The notes: generated from the sequence alone by a model not told the origin. Shown: positions 42,289 to 51,626, counted from the stretch's first letter. The stretch is DNA of 64,000 nt from Lutimaribacter_A marinistellae (GCF_042648365.1 NZ_JBHRXI010000049.1:124001-188000), one strand, 5' to 3'. Numbers and translations: made by a program.

Positions 42289-43944
42289 ATGTTTGAACGT
42301 CGAACATTTCTGGGCACGATCGGGGCAGCCACGATGGTCGGCATGTCCGGTTGCGGCAGGGTTCGGCGGTTTTTCCAACCCGAAGTCTCGCGCACGGCCA
42401 TCGACATTCACGCCCATTTCTTCAACGGCCGGGATGTCCCGGTCGTCGGATTTCTGAAGCAGACCATCATCCGGGATCCGCATGCACCGGTTGACCGGGA
42501 CATGACATCCGATGCCTTTCTGAAACTTCTGAAATTCATCCTTCTGACGAACACACCCACGGCGCAACAGGAACTGGACAGGCTGGAAACCGAACCCGAT
42601 CCCGCGGCGTCGGTTGATATCGTGGCACGAGACGAGCGCAACGTGGCCGAGGGTATCGCGAGGTTCAGCAACGAGGCCGGTCGCGCTACGGCAGGGCTTA
42701 CAACTTCACGTCCTGCGGAATTCACGATTCTCGACCGGATTGCGCGTGAAACGGGCGCGCCTGACATCAGGACAACGCTTCGCACCCCCAACGCGCAAGG
42801 CAGGGCGCTGGCAGCGCGGATCTATCAGACGGGGCAAGCCGAGGGACTTACGACACTGGAGGAACGCGAATACATCCACCGTTCCGAGTTCATGCAGACA
42901 ATCCGTTGGGTCGGACTGCTGACAAGATCGCGCCTCGACATCCTTGCCGAACTCGACCGGTTGTATGGTGGTCCGGGTTTAATCCGCATCTTTTCGCCTT
43001 CTCTGGTGGATTTCGGGGCCTGGTTCGTGACCGAAGAACGCGTCACCCCCATCGCCAATCAGATCGAGGTCGTTTCGCGCATCGCCCGAAGCTATGACAA
43101 GGCGCTGATCTTGCCGTTCGCGCCGTTCTGCCCACTGCGGGCCGCATTGGAACGCGAAGACGACCCGTCCGTCGATCCGCTGAGGCACGTCAAGCTGGCA
43201 GTGCTTGAAAAGGGTTTCATGGGGGTAAAACTCTATCCGCCAATGGGATTTCGACCGACCGGCAATACCGGCAGTTTGTCCTGGGTCCCCCGGGCTCCGC
43301 GTGGGGGGGCTGCTGCCCTAGACCCGGAACTACGCGCGCTTTACGACTGGTGCGTCGCGAACGAGGTTCCGATCAAGGCACATGCCAACAATTCTGTTGC
43401 CGCCGGGCCAGGCACCGGCGCGATGGCCGACCCTGCGGGATGGCGCAAGCTGATGCAGGAAGAGAGCTATCGGGACTTGCAACTTAACCTCGCTCATTTC
43501 GGGGGTTTCAACGAAACAGCCGGGTTCGACCCGCTCGTCCAGCAAGACGACTGGGAAGAAACGCTTGCCCGGATGGTTACGGAATTCTCGAACCTCTATT
43601 ACGACGTCAGCTTCTGGACCGAAGCGGCAAACCCGGACAATCCGGCCAGGCCGCGCGTGATGGCAAAGGCTGGCAGTCTTCTGCGCCGTAGTCCGGACAT
43701 GGTCGAGCGGATGATGTACGGGTCCGACTGGTCGATGATTGGCCGGGTACCAGAACACCCCGCCTATCTTGCAGGTGTGCTTGCAGCCTTCGACGAACTC
43801 GGCCTCGACGCGGATGACGTGGAGCGCGTCATGGGCGGCAATGCAGCCCGGTACCTGGGCCTCGACCGGAACGGCAAGCAGCGCGAGCGGCTCGACCGCT
43901 TTTTCGCAGAACACCCGATCTACGAAGAAATTTTCCAAGGATAG
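42289..43944 (+). CDS. Amidohydrolase-family protein with Tat/lipoprotein-type signal
   Basis: 551 residues. The N-terminus FERRTFLGTIGAATMVGMSGCGR combines a twin-arginine motif with a lipobox-like GMSGC, so the protein is probably exported folded and may be lipid-anchored. The catalytic part resembles the amidohydrolase-2 (TIM-barrel) family: first metal pair in AIDIHAHFF, Lys in FMGVKLYPPMGFR, His in VPIKAHANNS, His in NLAHFGG and Asp in MMYGSDWSM. An insertion of about 130 residues separates the first metal site from the rest. GGGGG lies just upstream of the ATG. It precedes the protease genes by 48 bp on the same strand. Substrate unknown. Confidence 0.83.
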   Translation: MFERRTFLGTIGAATMVGMSGCGRVRRFFQPEVSRTAIDIHAHFFNGRDVPVVGFLKQTIIRDPHAPVDRDMTSDAFLKLLKFILLTNTPTAQQELDRLETEPDPAASVDIVARDERNVAEGIARFSNEAGRATAGLTTSRPAEFTILDRIARETGAPDIRTTLRTPNAQGRALAARIYQTGQAEGLTTLEEREYIHRSEFMQTIRWVGLLTRSRLDILAELDRLYGGPGLIRIFSPSLVDFGAWFVTEERVTPIANQIEVVSRIARSYDKALILPFAPFCPLRAALEREDDPSVDPLRHVKLAVLEKGFMGVKLYPPMGFRPTGNTGSLSWVPRAPRGGAAALDPELRALYDWCVANEVPIKAHANNSVAAGPGTGAMADPAGWRKLMQEESYRDLQLNLAHFGGFNETAGFDPLVQQDDWEETLARMVTEFSNLYYDVSFWTEAANPDNPARPRVMAKAGSLLRRSPDMVERMMYGSDWSMIGRVPEHPAYLAGVLAAFDELGLDADDVERVMGGNAARYLGLDRNGKQRERLDRFFAEHPIYEEIFQG

Positions 43945-43992
43945 CGATCACCGGAAGACAAAGAACCCGACCCAGAACAAGGACCTGATGCC

Positions 43993-45225
43993 ATGCAACG
44001 CCCGATTGCCTTTTTCATGTGTCTCACGCTTGCAGCGCCGCTTGTCGCGCAATCGCTTGCCCCCGACGAGGGCGCCGAAGAACTCGGCAGGTTAGCGGAG
44101 GAAGCGCGAAAGGCCAGCGAGGGGCTGAGTTTCGAGGAGTTCCGGGATCAGACCGTTTACGTCGAGGAGACAGGGAAATACTATGTCAACGGCGACACGC
44201 CCATCCGCAACGAGAAACTCCTGAGGGAATTCTGGGAGAGTAACGTCAAGAACGCGCCCGTCAGGGCACCTGCGGACGCTGGCACGCCCGAGTTTTCGGT
44301 GATCACCGTGGGGGGGCTTGACCAGATCTGGGATCCGATGGAACGGCTGCGGCTGACCTATTGCGTCAGTACGCGTTTCGGCAGCCGCCATCCGCTGGTC
44401 GTAGGCGACATGCAGGCCGCTGCCGCAGCCTGGGAGGCGGTGGCCAACCTCGATTTCATCTACATGCCCGCCGAGGATGGCGACTGCAACAACTCCAATG
44501 ACCGGGTTCTGTTCGATGTTCGTCCGGTCAATGCCGGGGGGCAGTTCCTTGCTGCTGCCTTCTTTCCCAACGATCCGCGGCCGGATCGCAGTGTCGTGAT
44601 CGACCCCTCTTCGTTTGCACTGGACCCGAACGGCAACCTGACACTCAGAGGCATCTTACGCCATGAACTGGGCCATGTGATCGGCGGTCGCCACGAACAT
44701 ACCCGACCCGAGGCGGGCGTGTGTTTCGAGGATAACGATTGGCGCGGCGTGACCGATTACGATGCCTTCTCGGTCATGCATTACCCGCAATGTAACGGTA
44801 TGGGCGACTGGTCGCTGACGCTGACCGCGATGGATCGCAGCGGCGTTGCCTGCCTGTATGGACCGGCAGACGGTTTCGCGATTGATACCTCGATCTGTAC
44901 CCCGCCAGGTGGCTTGAACGTGCCCCTCACCGAAAGCTATGGGCCATTTACCCTGGCGCGGGGAGACATGCAGATGGTCACACAATTGCCTGTCGTACCC
45001 GGTACACGCTTTACCGCGACGATGTCGGGCAGCGGCGATCCCGATCTCTACGTCAAGCTGGACGGTCCGGCGCTGATTTCGAGTTACGACTGTCGTCCCT
45101 ATACGATCGGCGCCAACGAAACATGTGATTTCGAGGTTCCGGCTGGCCGGTCGCTAGCCTCGGTCGGGGTGCATGGATACTCGGAGTCCGAAGCCTCGGT
45201 AACGATCACGTGGACACAGCCTTAG
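43993..45225 (+). CDS. Secreted astacin-like metzincin metalloprotease with C-terminal PPC-like domain
   Basis: 410 residues with a signal peptide (about 1-20, LAAPLVAQS). After a prosegment-like region of about 100 residues, the zinc site HELGHVIGGRHEH begins at His224, matching the long metzincin/astacin signature HExxHxxGxxHEH. The Met-turn is in FSVMHYPQ. The last about 110 residues (VPLTESYGPFTLARGDMQM, FTATMSGSGDPDLYVKL, SSYDCRPYTIGANETCDF) resemble a bacterial pre-peptidase C-terminal beta domain. It is the first of three adjacent secreted protease genes. The target is unknown. Confidence 0.88.
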   Translation: MQRPIAFFMCLTLAAPLVAQSLAPDEGAEELGRLAEEARKASEGLSFEEFRDQTVYVEETGKYYVNGDTPIRNEKLLREFWESNVKNAPVRAPADAGTPEFSVITVGGLDQIWDPMERLRLTYCVSTRFGSRHPLVVGDMQAAAAAWEAVANLDFIYMPAEDGDCNNSNDRVLFDVRPVNAGGQFLAAAFFPNDPRPDRSVVIDPSSFALDPNGNLTLRGILRHELGHVIGGRHEHTRPEAGVCFEDNDWRGVTDYDAFSVMHYPQCNGMGDWSLTLTAMDRSGVACLYGPADGFAIDTSICTPPGGLNVPLTESYGPFTLARGDMQMVTQLPVVPGTRFTATMSGSGDPDLYVKLDGPALISSYDCRPYTIGANETCDFEVPAGRSLASVGVHGYSESEASVTITWTQP

Positions 45226-45251
45226 GAGGCGGATCAAACAGGAGAAGGACC

Positions 45252-47408
45252 ATGTTGCGAGCATTCTTCACCCTGATTGCAGCAGTGAGCGCCGGCGCTG
45301 TGCAAGCCCAGATGGCGGTGCCCGAAATCACGCTGGACTGGCGGTCGCGGGCGGAAACGCCTGCCGAGCTCTCCATCGAGATCGAACGGCTGTATTTGAG
45401 CCTGTACAATTCCGCGAACCTGAACTTGCGCGAGGTGGAGATAGGATCTCCACCCTACGTGGAGACGTTGCTACGCGTCGAAGGCGCGATGCATGGCGCA
45501 CATTTCCCTCTAACGCTTGATGCGATGATGTGCGATCTGAATCCGTCCCATTGCCGAAGGGAACGCAGCGCCGCATCATGGAAGATCTTAGGGGATCTCA
45601 CCGCACATGTCGGGGGCTATCGGCCGACGCGTGGCAACTGGCGGCTGCAAGGCGGAGAGACCCTGAAGATCCCCGCATATGCCTTTGAGTCCGTGACCAC
45701 ACTCCAGCGCCGAACCGCACCGAAAGGATGGACAACACAGAGTTTCGAGCCTGTCGCTTCGATGGATTGCTCGGCCTGGAACAAGAGCTGCCAGGAAGTG
45801 GTGGAGCAGTACAATCCACGCCTGTTGAATGCGCCAAAGGTGCAAACACGGGTCACGGTCCCGGTGCTGCATCTTGAAACGACATTGTTCTTCCGGCCCG
45901 ATTTCACATCGAAACGACTGTCCGAATTGGCCGAGATCGGTGTTGGCACCAAAGGTGCCGAACCAATAACGTTCAACGGGCCGGAGAATTTCGAGCCGGG
46001 ATGGTTGAAAAGGTCCGACGAGGCGTCACTGACCGATATTGCCATCGAGACCATCCAGGGAAACCTCGCACCGGTCGGGAGGGTAGATCTACAATGGCTT
46101 GAAGACGAGCCGTTCGTCCAGCATCAGATGGACCTGTTCAAGATCATCAAGCACCCTTACGGAAACCACAAGGAGCTTGGCGAACCTTACAAACAACCAG
46201 TTAGTGTTCTGGTGATCGACGCCCCATTGACTTCGGGTCATTGCGACTTGCCGATCATGCGGGCGCATGATGGCACCGAGATTCCGCTGCTCGACGAAGA
46301 TGGTTGCGACAGCATCGACCAGACGGCGATCAGCAATGCCGACCATGCCGCGGCAGTCGCCGGGGTGATCGGCTCGCAACGCAATGGCAAGGGAACCGTC
46401 GGGTTGAACCCTTATGCGCAGCTTTGGCTGCTGGCCTTCGACAAGGATCTTGTCGCCGACCAACAGATCGCGGCCCTGATCGACCAGATCCAAAGAGATA
46501 TTCCGCGAGACGTGCGTGTCGCCAATCTCAGTTTTGGGATCCGTCCGCAACTTGCCAATCCGCAGGACATTGCCAACGCGATGGACATTCACGAAGACCG
46601 TCTGCTTATCGTTGCGGCCGCCGGCAATGACGGGCTTGAATTGTCTAGGGAAAACTGCCGGATCTATCCCGCGTGCCTGAACGACCTCGGTAACGTGCTG
46701 ACCGTCGTCGGCCTTGACACAAACATGGATAGCCCGGGCTTGTGGCGCAGCCAGACGGCCGGATCGAACAGCAGCCCCGATTTCGACCTTGGCGCCCCTG
46801 CCGAAGGTGTTCTGACGACCGTTACGCGCAATCGGTTCGCGCGGCAAAAGGGCACGTCGTTCGCTGCCCCTCAAGTAACCGCTGCCGCGTCGCTGATTTT
46901 CGCTGCCGGAGAATTCATTTACGGCGACGACCTGGGCGGCGGACAATTGTCGCCCCGCGTGGTCAAGGACAGGCTTTTGTATTCCGCCGATTTCTTTCCA
47001 GGCCTATCTAAGTCGGTCAAATACGGCCGTCTCAACGTGGACCGCGCAATCCGGATCCGGGATGCGCAATTCGTTCTTTTCGACGGGCGCGAGATAACTG
47101 GACAGGTCGTGGAAGCCCCCAGGGATTTCGTTTGTGTTTCACCTTCGGATCAGGACAAGTTTCACAAATGGTATGACCTGCGGCGTCTGTCGTTCAACGA
47201 CGCCAAGGGCCGCCATTTCATGTTCCAGCATGAGGGCGGTGATCTCGGCAGTCGTTACGGGACGTTGGTGCGGGATCCGTCCTGCCTGATAGACACTCTG
47301 TCGGCAAAGGTTCGCGTCCAGACACGGGATGAGACCGGACGCCCAACCGATGTGGAGTTCGAGTTCCGTGACATCCGCGACTACACATCGCCATTGTTTG
47401 ACCGATGA
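45252..47408 (+). CDS. Secreted subtilisin-like (S8) serine protease
   Basis: 718 residues with a signal peptide (about 1-20, GAVQAQ). About 300 residues of unrecognised N-terminal region precede the S8 domain. The catalytic triad is consistent with Asp323 (VLVIDAP), His365 (DHAAAVAGVIGS) and Ser536 (GTSFAAPQV); the oxyanion Asn lies in VAAAGNDG. The Asp and His motifs are unusual: DAP replaces the usual D-T/S-G, and HAAAVAG replaces HGTHVAG. About 150 unrecognised residues follow the domain. The frame is open to 45210; the ATG at 45252 fits the signal peptide. It overlaps the next protease gene by 4 bp. Confidence 0.87.
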   Translation: MLRAFFTLIAAVSAGAVQAQMAVPEITLDWRSRAETPAELSIEIERLYLSLYNSANLNLREVEIGSPPYVETLLRVEGAMHGAHFPLTLDAMMCDLNPSHCRRERSAASWKILGDLTAHVGGYRPTRGNWRLQGGETLKIPAYAFESVTTLQRRTAPKGWTTQSFEPVASMDCSAWNKSCQEVVEQYNPRLLNAPKVQTRVTVPVLHLETTLFFRPDFTSKRLSELAEIGVGTKGAEPITFNGPENFEPGWLKRSDEASLTDIAIETIQGNLAPVGRVDLQWLEDEPFVQHQMDLFKIIKHPYGNHKELGEPYKQPVSVLVIDAPLTSGHCDLPIMRAHDGTEIPLLDEDGCDSIDQTAISNADHAAAVAGVIGSQRNGKGTVGLNPYAQLWLLAFDKDLVADQQIAALIDQIQRDIPRDVRVANLSFGIRPQLANPQDIANAMDIHEDRLLIVAAAGNDGLELSRENCRIYPACLNDLGNVLTVVGLDTNMDSPGLWRSQTAGSNSSPDFDLGAPAEGVLTTVTRNRFARQKGTSFAAPQVTAAASLIFAAGEFIYGDDLGGGQLSPRVVKDRLLYSADFFPGLSKSVKYGRLNVDRAIRIRDAQFVLFDGREITGQVVEAPRDFVCVSPSDQDKFHKWYDLRRLSFNDAKGRHFMFQHEGGDLGSRYGTLVRDPSCLIDTLSAKVRVQTRDETGRPTDVEFEFRDIRDYTSPLFDR

Positions 47409-48517
47409 AACGATTTGCCCTTCTTTTCGCCCTGTCTTGCGGGGCTGCCCACGCGCAACAAGCACCATCGCTCGAAGCGTTCGTCGACGGCCGTGTTGAT
47501 ACTCGGGATATTCGTATAGGCGCGGATCAATGGGGGGATCTGCCTGTCCTTTGGTCTGACGAGCTGAACCTGCCCGGTGCCGATTACCTCAGGGTTCTCT
47601 TCAAAACGGAAGGGCCGGCGTTTCCGGAAAGGTCGCGTATCGTGCTTAGCGGCCCGTTGGACCAGCAATTCGAAATAGATGTTGCCGCGCTTGGGCGCGA
47701 CGGTCAGTGGTCGCCCCTGATGCCGTTCGGCAAGCTGCGTCTCCTGTTTTTGTCGGAAAGCGAACCTTCTCCGGAAAGTGTTCTGATCCTCGATAGCGTG
47801 GCCATTCAGAGCAGCAAGTTGACGCCATATTCGGTTTACGGCGAAAATCAATTGCAGCCAATCAATGGCCCCGAAGTACCCGAGGCAGCACGGGCCATGG
47901 CCGGTCCGGTCGCTTTTCTGTCATTCATCGAAGGGGGCAGGGCGCGGACATGTTCGGGCTTCCTGATTGATTCCAACCGCCTGCTGACGAACGAGCATTG
48001 CGTCAGTACGCCCTCGGTTTGCGCGACGACCACAGTGGTGTTTGGCTACGAATACGATCTGAACGGACGATTGGGTATCGGTCCTCAACGTCGCTGTGTC
48101 TCGGTCGACGAAGCCAAGGTCAATTTCGAGCTGGATGCCAGTGTGATCGAACTCGACTCCCCGCCAGGAGAAGCGTTCGGCACGATCGACATCTCCGCGC
48201 CTGGTGAAGATCTTTCAGCGCCATTGATGGTGATCCAGCATCCAGGCAGCCAGCCAAAACAGATTTCGATCCTCGATTGCACGGTGAACGACCCGTTGGT
48301 CGACGGACGGGGGCCGGGAACGGATTTCACCCACACTTGCGACACGGCTGGTGGATCCTCCGGCGCACCTATCCTGGATGCGCAGGGCAGGTTGGTTGGT
48401 CTTCATCATTTCGGCTTCGAGGATGGAGAGGTTTGGACCGCCAATCGTGGTGTTCATGCTGAATTGATTGCGAACTGGCTATCAACGCCAATCGACGAGC
48501 ACTTTGATGATGAATGA
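47405..48517 (+). CDS. Secreted trypsin-like (S1) serine protease
   Basis: 370 residues with a signal peptide (about 1-18, GAAHAQ). About 160 residues of unassigned region are followed by a chymotrypsin-fold domain. The triad is consistent with His198 (LLTNEHCV), Asp244 (LDASVIELD) and Ser319 (GGSSGAP, V8/glutamyl-endopeptidase-like form), and Cys pairs flank the sites (CSGFLID, EHC; DCTVND, HTCDTAGG). ATG overlaps the S8 stop (ATGA), so the two proteases are likely translationally coupled. It converges with the HupE-like operon with an 8-bp gap. Confidence 0.88.
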   Translation: MKRFALLFALSCGAAHAQQAPSLEAFVDGRVDTRDIRIGADQWGDLPVLWSDELNLPGADYLRVLFKTEGPAFPERSRIVLSGPLDQQFEIDVAALGRDGQWSPLMPFGKLRLLFLSESEPSPESVLILDSVAIQSSKLTPYSVYGENQLQPINGPEVPEAARAMAGPVAFLSFIEGGRARTCSGFLIDSNRLLTNEHCVSTPSVCATTTVVFGYEYDLNGRLGIGPQRRCVSVDEAKVNFELDASVIELDSPPGEAFGTIDISAPGEDLSAPLMVIQHPGSQPKQISILDCTVNDPLVDGRGPGTDFTHTCDTAGGSSGAPILDAQGRLVGLHHFGFEDGEVWTANRGVHAELIANWLSTPIDEHFDDE

Positions 48518-48525
48518 TACGGCGT

Positions 48526-49101
48526 TCAGGCGGTCAGGGCGACGACAAAGATCGATAAGGCCGCCACCCAGGAACCGGTAATCGCCGGCACGAGGGCTGT
48601 GAACCTTCGGGCCGCGGCGTCCAATGTGATCCAAGCCAGGGTAGTCAGCACTGCGAGACCGAGGATCGTGCCGAGATGGGGCAGGATACCTCCAAGTGCA
48701 TCGGGCAGCGGGTCAGGCAATAGCCCCGCAATGGCTCCTGCAAGTGTCACCACCCCGAGAACGATCCAACCGGGCAGGAAATTCTGGGGCAAAGCCGCGG
48801 CGCTTCCGACGATCATCGCAACGAATGCGGCAATGACCGGAAGAACTGCATAGTCGATACCAGTGTTCGCCAAATATGCGATGACACCCGCAAAAATGAA
48901 AAGAGGGAGGGCCAGGCGAACCTCTGTTTCGGGCCTGCGGGCAAGCAAGGCAGCGGCGCCTGTGAGCAGCGCCGCCTGCAACGGGTCCACAACGGGATGA
49001 AGGAAACTGGCGTAAAACGGGCCGAGATCACCAAACGCGTCATGCGCCAGAGCCTGGGATGGCGCCAAGAGCGCGGCAAGCGCAAAGGGTATCCGTTTCA
49101 T
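48526..49101 (-). CDS. Small HupE-like membrane protein
   Basis: 191 residues. A signal-like N-terminus (MKRIPFALAALLAPSQALAHD) places a His immediately after the cleavage site, as in HupE proteins, then LHPVVDPLQAALL recalls the HPxxGxDH helix but lacks the second His. About five to six further hydrophobic segments follow. The family is tentative and its metal-site residues are incomplete. The ATG at 49101 overlaps the stop of the preceding gene (ATGA). Last gene of the six-gene operon. Confidence 0.65.
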   Translation of the reverse strand: MKRIPFALAALLAPSQALAHDAFGDLGPFYASFLHPVVDPLQAALLTGAAALLARRPETEVRLALPLFIFAGVIAYLANTGIDYAVLPVIAAFVAMIVGSAAALPQNFLPGWIVLGVVTLAGAIAGLLPDPLPDALGGILPHLGTILGLAVLTTLAWITLDAAARRFTALVPAITGSWVAALSIFVVALTA

Positions 49102-50123
49102 GCGACAAAACCCGCCACGCGCTCGATCACCCAGAAGGCCGACATGGCTCCCACCGCATAGGCAAGTATGCGAAGGCCTGCGCGGGCAGAGTTGCCAAAG
49201 ACGTATGCCACTGCCGGATAAAGCCGAGAGATCGCCGCGCCGAGTGCAAGTGCAACGACGATGAACAGGATTTGTCCTGCCTCCACCCCGACATTGAAAG
49301 CGAGCAGCGCCAGCGGCACATCTCCCTCGGGCAGCCCAACCTCTATCAAGGCACGGGCGAAGCCGAGACCGTGCAGAAGCCCGAAGGCAAAGGCAACCAC
49401 CCAAGGGTATCTTTCGGAGAGTCGTTTCTTGTCTCCTTCTGGATGCAACAACTCGGCCGCGAGGAACGTGATGGACAGGGCGACGATCGCCTCAACCGGC
49501 GGTGCAGGTACGATGATCCAGCCGAAGCTTGCCGCAGCCAGAGAAAAGCTGTGCGCTATGGTAAACGAGGTCACCGCGGCCAACAGCGGACGCCATTCGC
49601 GGATCAGCAGCAACAGCATCAGCACGAACAGCAGATGATCCACACCCATCAGGATGTGATGGACGCCCAAGGAAAAGTAGCTGCCGAATATCCCGATCCA
49701 ACCCTGCTTTTCGGGGATGGTCAGGCTGGGCGAGGCGGCGGTCAAACGCGCGGTCTGCGCACTTTCGTCTGGCCCCAGCGTATACCTGAGAAGGACATCG
49801 GTGCGCGTGCGCTCCAGCCCCTCGATAACGACGGTCTGCCCTGCCAGGCCGCCCGGGCAGGTTGCTATCCAGCCAGTCAGAAAGGCACGCCCGTCAAATG
49901 CAGGATCCGGGCCGCTGCGTGGGTCACAGGCCTCGGGTAGCAGCGCATCAATGCGCATCGGCTCTCCGCCGACCTGCGGTTTTCGCCATGTCACCCGCCA
50001 CTCATCGCCGCCTACATGGTCGAGTTCGAGATACCCCGGTTCAAGCGCATGCGCCGAGGCGTCGGGTGTGGAGAACAGTGTGGTCAGTGCAAAGACAAGA
50101 AGAAACACTGCCCGGAGGATCAT
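49098..50123 (-). CDS. HupE/UreJ-type membrane protein with periplasmic N-terminal domain
   Basis: 341 residues with a signal peptide (about 1-25, DASAH). An exported domain of about 125 residues (LEPGYLELDHVGGDEWRVTW onward) is followed by a membrane part. That part carries the H-x5-DH metal motif in LGVHHILMGVDHLLFVL, plus AHSFSLAAA and LLHGLGFARAL. This is the HupE/UreJ_2 pattern, related to Ni/Co permeases. The ATG at 50123 overlaps the PpiC stop. It is probably an inner-membrane transporter or metal-sensing component of the operon. Confidence 0.83.
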   Translation of the reverse strand: MILRAVFLLVFALTTLFSTPDASAHALEPGYLELDHVGGDEWRVTWRKPQVGGEPMRIDALLPEACDPRSGPDPAFDGRAFLTGWIATCPGGLAGQTVVIEGLERTRTDVLLRYTLGPDESAQTARLTAASPSLTIPEKQGWIGIFGSYFSLGVHHILMGVDHLLFVLMLLLLIREWRPLLAAVTSFTIAHSFSLAAASFGWIIVPAPPVEAIVALSITFLAAELLHPEGDKKRLSERYPWVVAFAFGLLHGLGFARALIEVGLPEGDVPLALLAFNVGVEAGQILFIVVALALGAAISRLYPAVAYVFGNSARAGLRILAYAVGAMSAFWVIERVAGFVA

Positions 50124-50953
50124 TGCCCAAGAACCTCTGCCGCGTTTGGTCTTTCGACCTCGTAGCGCGTGAGAAGCGCACGGTACCGTTCGAGCCGCAA
50201 CTCCTCGGTGAAGGCAACGCGCCAATCTTGCTCGACCCGGCCTCGGATATCGGCCAGTTCGGGCAGACGGCCTTCGCGCCGATCCTTTACCCGGACAAGA
50301 TGCATCCCATATGACGACTCGAGCGGCCCTGCCCAGTCGCCGACAGGATACCCCTCCAGCGTTTCGAAGAACCCGGTTCCAAATGTCCCGTCGACCACGC
50401 GGCGCGGGCTCAACCTGATCGACGTGGGCAACAGGCTTGCACGGGTATAGCGCTCTGGGAATATTCCCTTCGACAGTTCGTCGCGTGCGGTGCGAATTGC
50501 ATCGTCGTCGGCCGTCTCCGCCAGCAAAACCTGCTCGAAAGCGATAAGTCCGGGCAGGGTGAACTTGTCACTGTTCTCTTCGAGATGTTCCTGCAAAGTG
50601 GCGTCGTCCGGCTGAACCGCTTCGGCCCCGCTCTCGGTCAGAAACTCCATTTTCGTCTGTAGCCTACCCCGGATGACGGCATCGTTCTGGTCAAGGCCAA
50701 GCGCTTCGGCCTCTCGGACATAGACTTCTTCGCGAACGAACTGGTCTATGAGTGCCTCCAACTCTTGTTCAGAGGGCGGACGTCTCCAGACACCTTCGAA
50801 TTCGTCGATCAGTCGCTGCGCGTCATTCTCGTTGACGATTATGGCGTTCGACGCGACCTGCGGTGGTGTATCGTCGAACACCGCAAAGAGGCCGAAAATC
50901 AAGGCGCCCAGAACGAAGAAGTGCAAGAGCGGTTCGCGTAGAAAAGAAATCAT
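50120..50953 (-). CDS. Membrane-anchored PpiC-type peptidyl-prolyl cis-trans isomerase
   Basis: 277 residues. One N-terminal anchor (about 10-27, LHFFVLGALIFGLFAVFD) is followed by a helical chaperone-like region (DQFVREEVYVREAEALGLDQNDAVIRGRL, SurA/PpiD-like) and a parvulin domain (VDGTFGTGFFETLEGYPVGDWAGPLESSYGMHLVRV). Such proteins assist folding of envelope proteins. It lies in the middle of the DUF3604/HupE operon, where it could serve that operon's exported products. Confidence 0.87.
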   Translation of the reverse strand: MISFLREPLLHFFVLGALIFGLFAVFDDTPPQVASNAIIVNENDAQRLIDEFEGVWRRPPSEQELEALIDQFVREEVYVREAEALGLDQNDAVIRGRLQTKMEFLTESGAEAVQPDDATLQEHLEENSDKFTLPGLIAFEQVLLAETADDDAIRTARDELSKGIFPERYTRASLLPTSIRLSPRRVVDGTFGTGFFETLEGYPVGDWAGPLESSYGMHLVRVKDRREGRLPELADIRGRVEQDWRVAFTEELRLERYRALLTRYEVERPNAAEVLGQ

Positions 50954-51041
50954 GGGAATTTCAAAGATATGGCTGTGGTTCCCATTAGGTCATGGCCGCG
51001 TCCGTACCGCAACCATTTGCCGACGCGCCAAAGGGCCGCGT

Positions 51042-51626
51042 TCAGGCCACGCCGGTCAGGAAGGCCGCGCCAACCGCAGCGATGACGACCCCGGCAGCCC
51101 GGACCGCATAGGTGCCCCAAGGCCGAAGGGTGAGGGCTCCAAAACCGATCCCTGCAAGATGCAGGAACCCGGTTGATGCGACAAAGCCCAGAGCATAGGC
51201 ATAAGGGTTTGCGGCCCCCGGTAGCTCGGTCCCATGCGCGTGGCCATGGAACACGGCAAACACACCGACAATTATCGCCGCGACCCAAAGCGGCGCCTTG
51301 ACCGCAAGCGCCACCATAAGGCCCAGAACAACGCCCGACATTGCAATGCCGGTCTCAACCGCTGGAAGCGGCATGCCGCGAACCCCGAGCGCCCCGCCAA
51401 GCGCCATGACCACGGGAAAGACCACTGGAAGTATCCAGATCGCAGGCCGGCCCAGAAACGCCCCCCAGAGGCCCACGGCCACCATCGCGACGACGTGGTC
51501 CCACCCGAACAGTGGATGTGTCAGACCGCTGACCAGACCGCCTTGAAGGCCCTCACCGGTGTGGGCTTGTGCCGTCTGGGCCGCCAGAACCAGCGCGATG
51601 CCGGCAAAGACAAGGGATCTGTTCAT
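51042..51626 (-). CDS. HupE/UreJ-family nickel/cobalt permease
   Basis: 194 residues with a signal peptide (about 1-21, TAQAH) that exposes a His at the mature N-terminus. The membrane part has both family signatures intact: H-x5-DH in THPLFGWDHVVAMVAVGLW and the FHGHAHG-x-E motif in VFAVFHGHAHGTELP. About six hydrophobic segments follow. Family members import Ni or Co for metalloenzymes. The ATG overlaps the stop of the preceding lipoprotein-like gene (ATGA). No hydrogenase or urease gene is near. Confidence 0.88.
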   Translation of the reverse strand: MNRSLVFAGIALVLAAQTAQAHTGEGLQGGLVSGLTHPLFGWDHVVAMVAVGLWGAFLGRPAIWILPVVFPVVMALGGALGVRGMPLPAVETGIAMSGVVLGLMVALAVKAPLWVAAIIVGVFAVFHGHAHGTELPGAANPYAYALGFVASTGFLHLAGIGFGALTLRPWGTYAVRAAGVVIAAVGAAFLTGVA

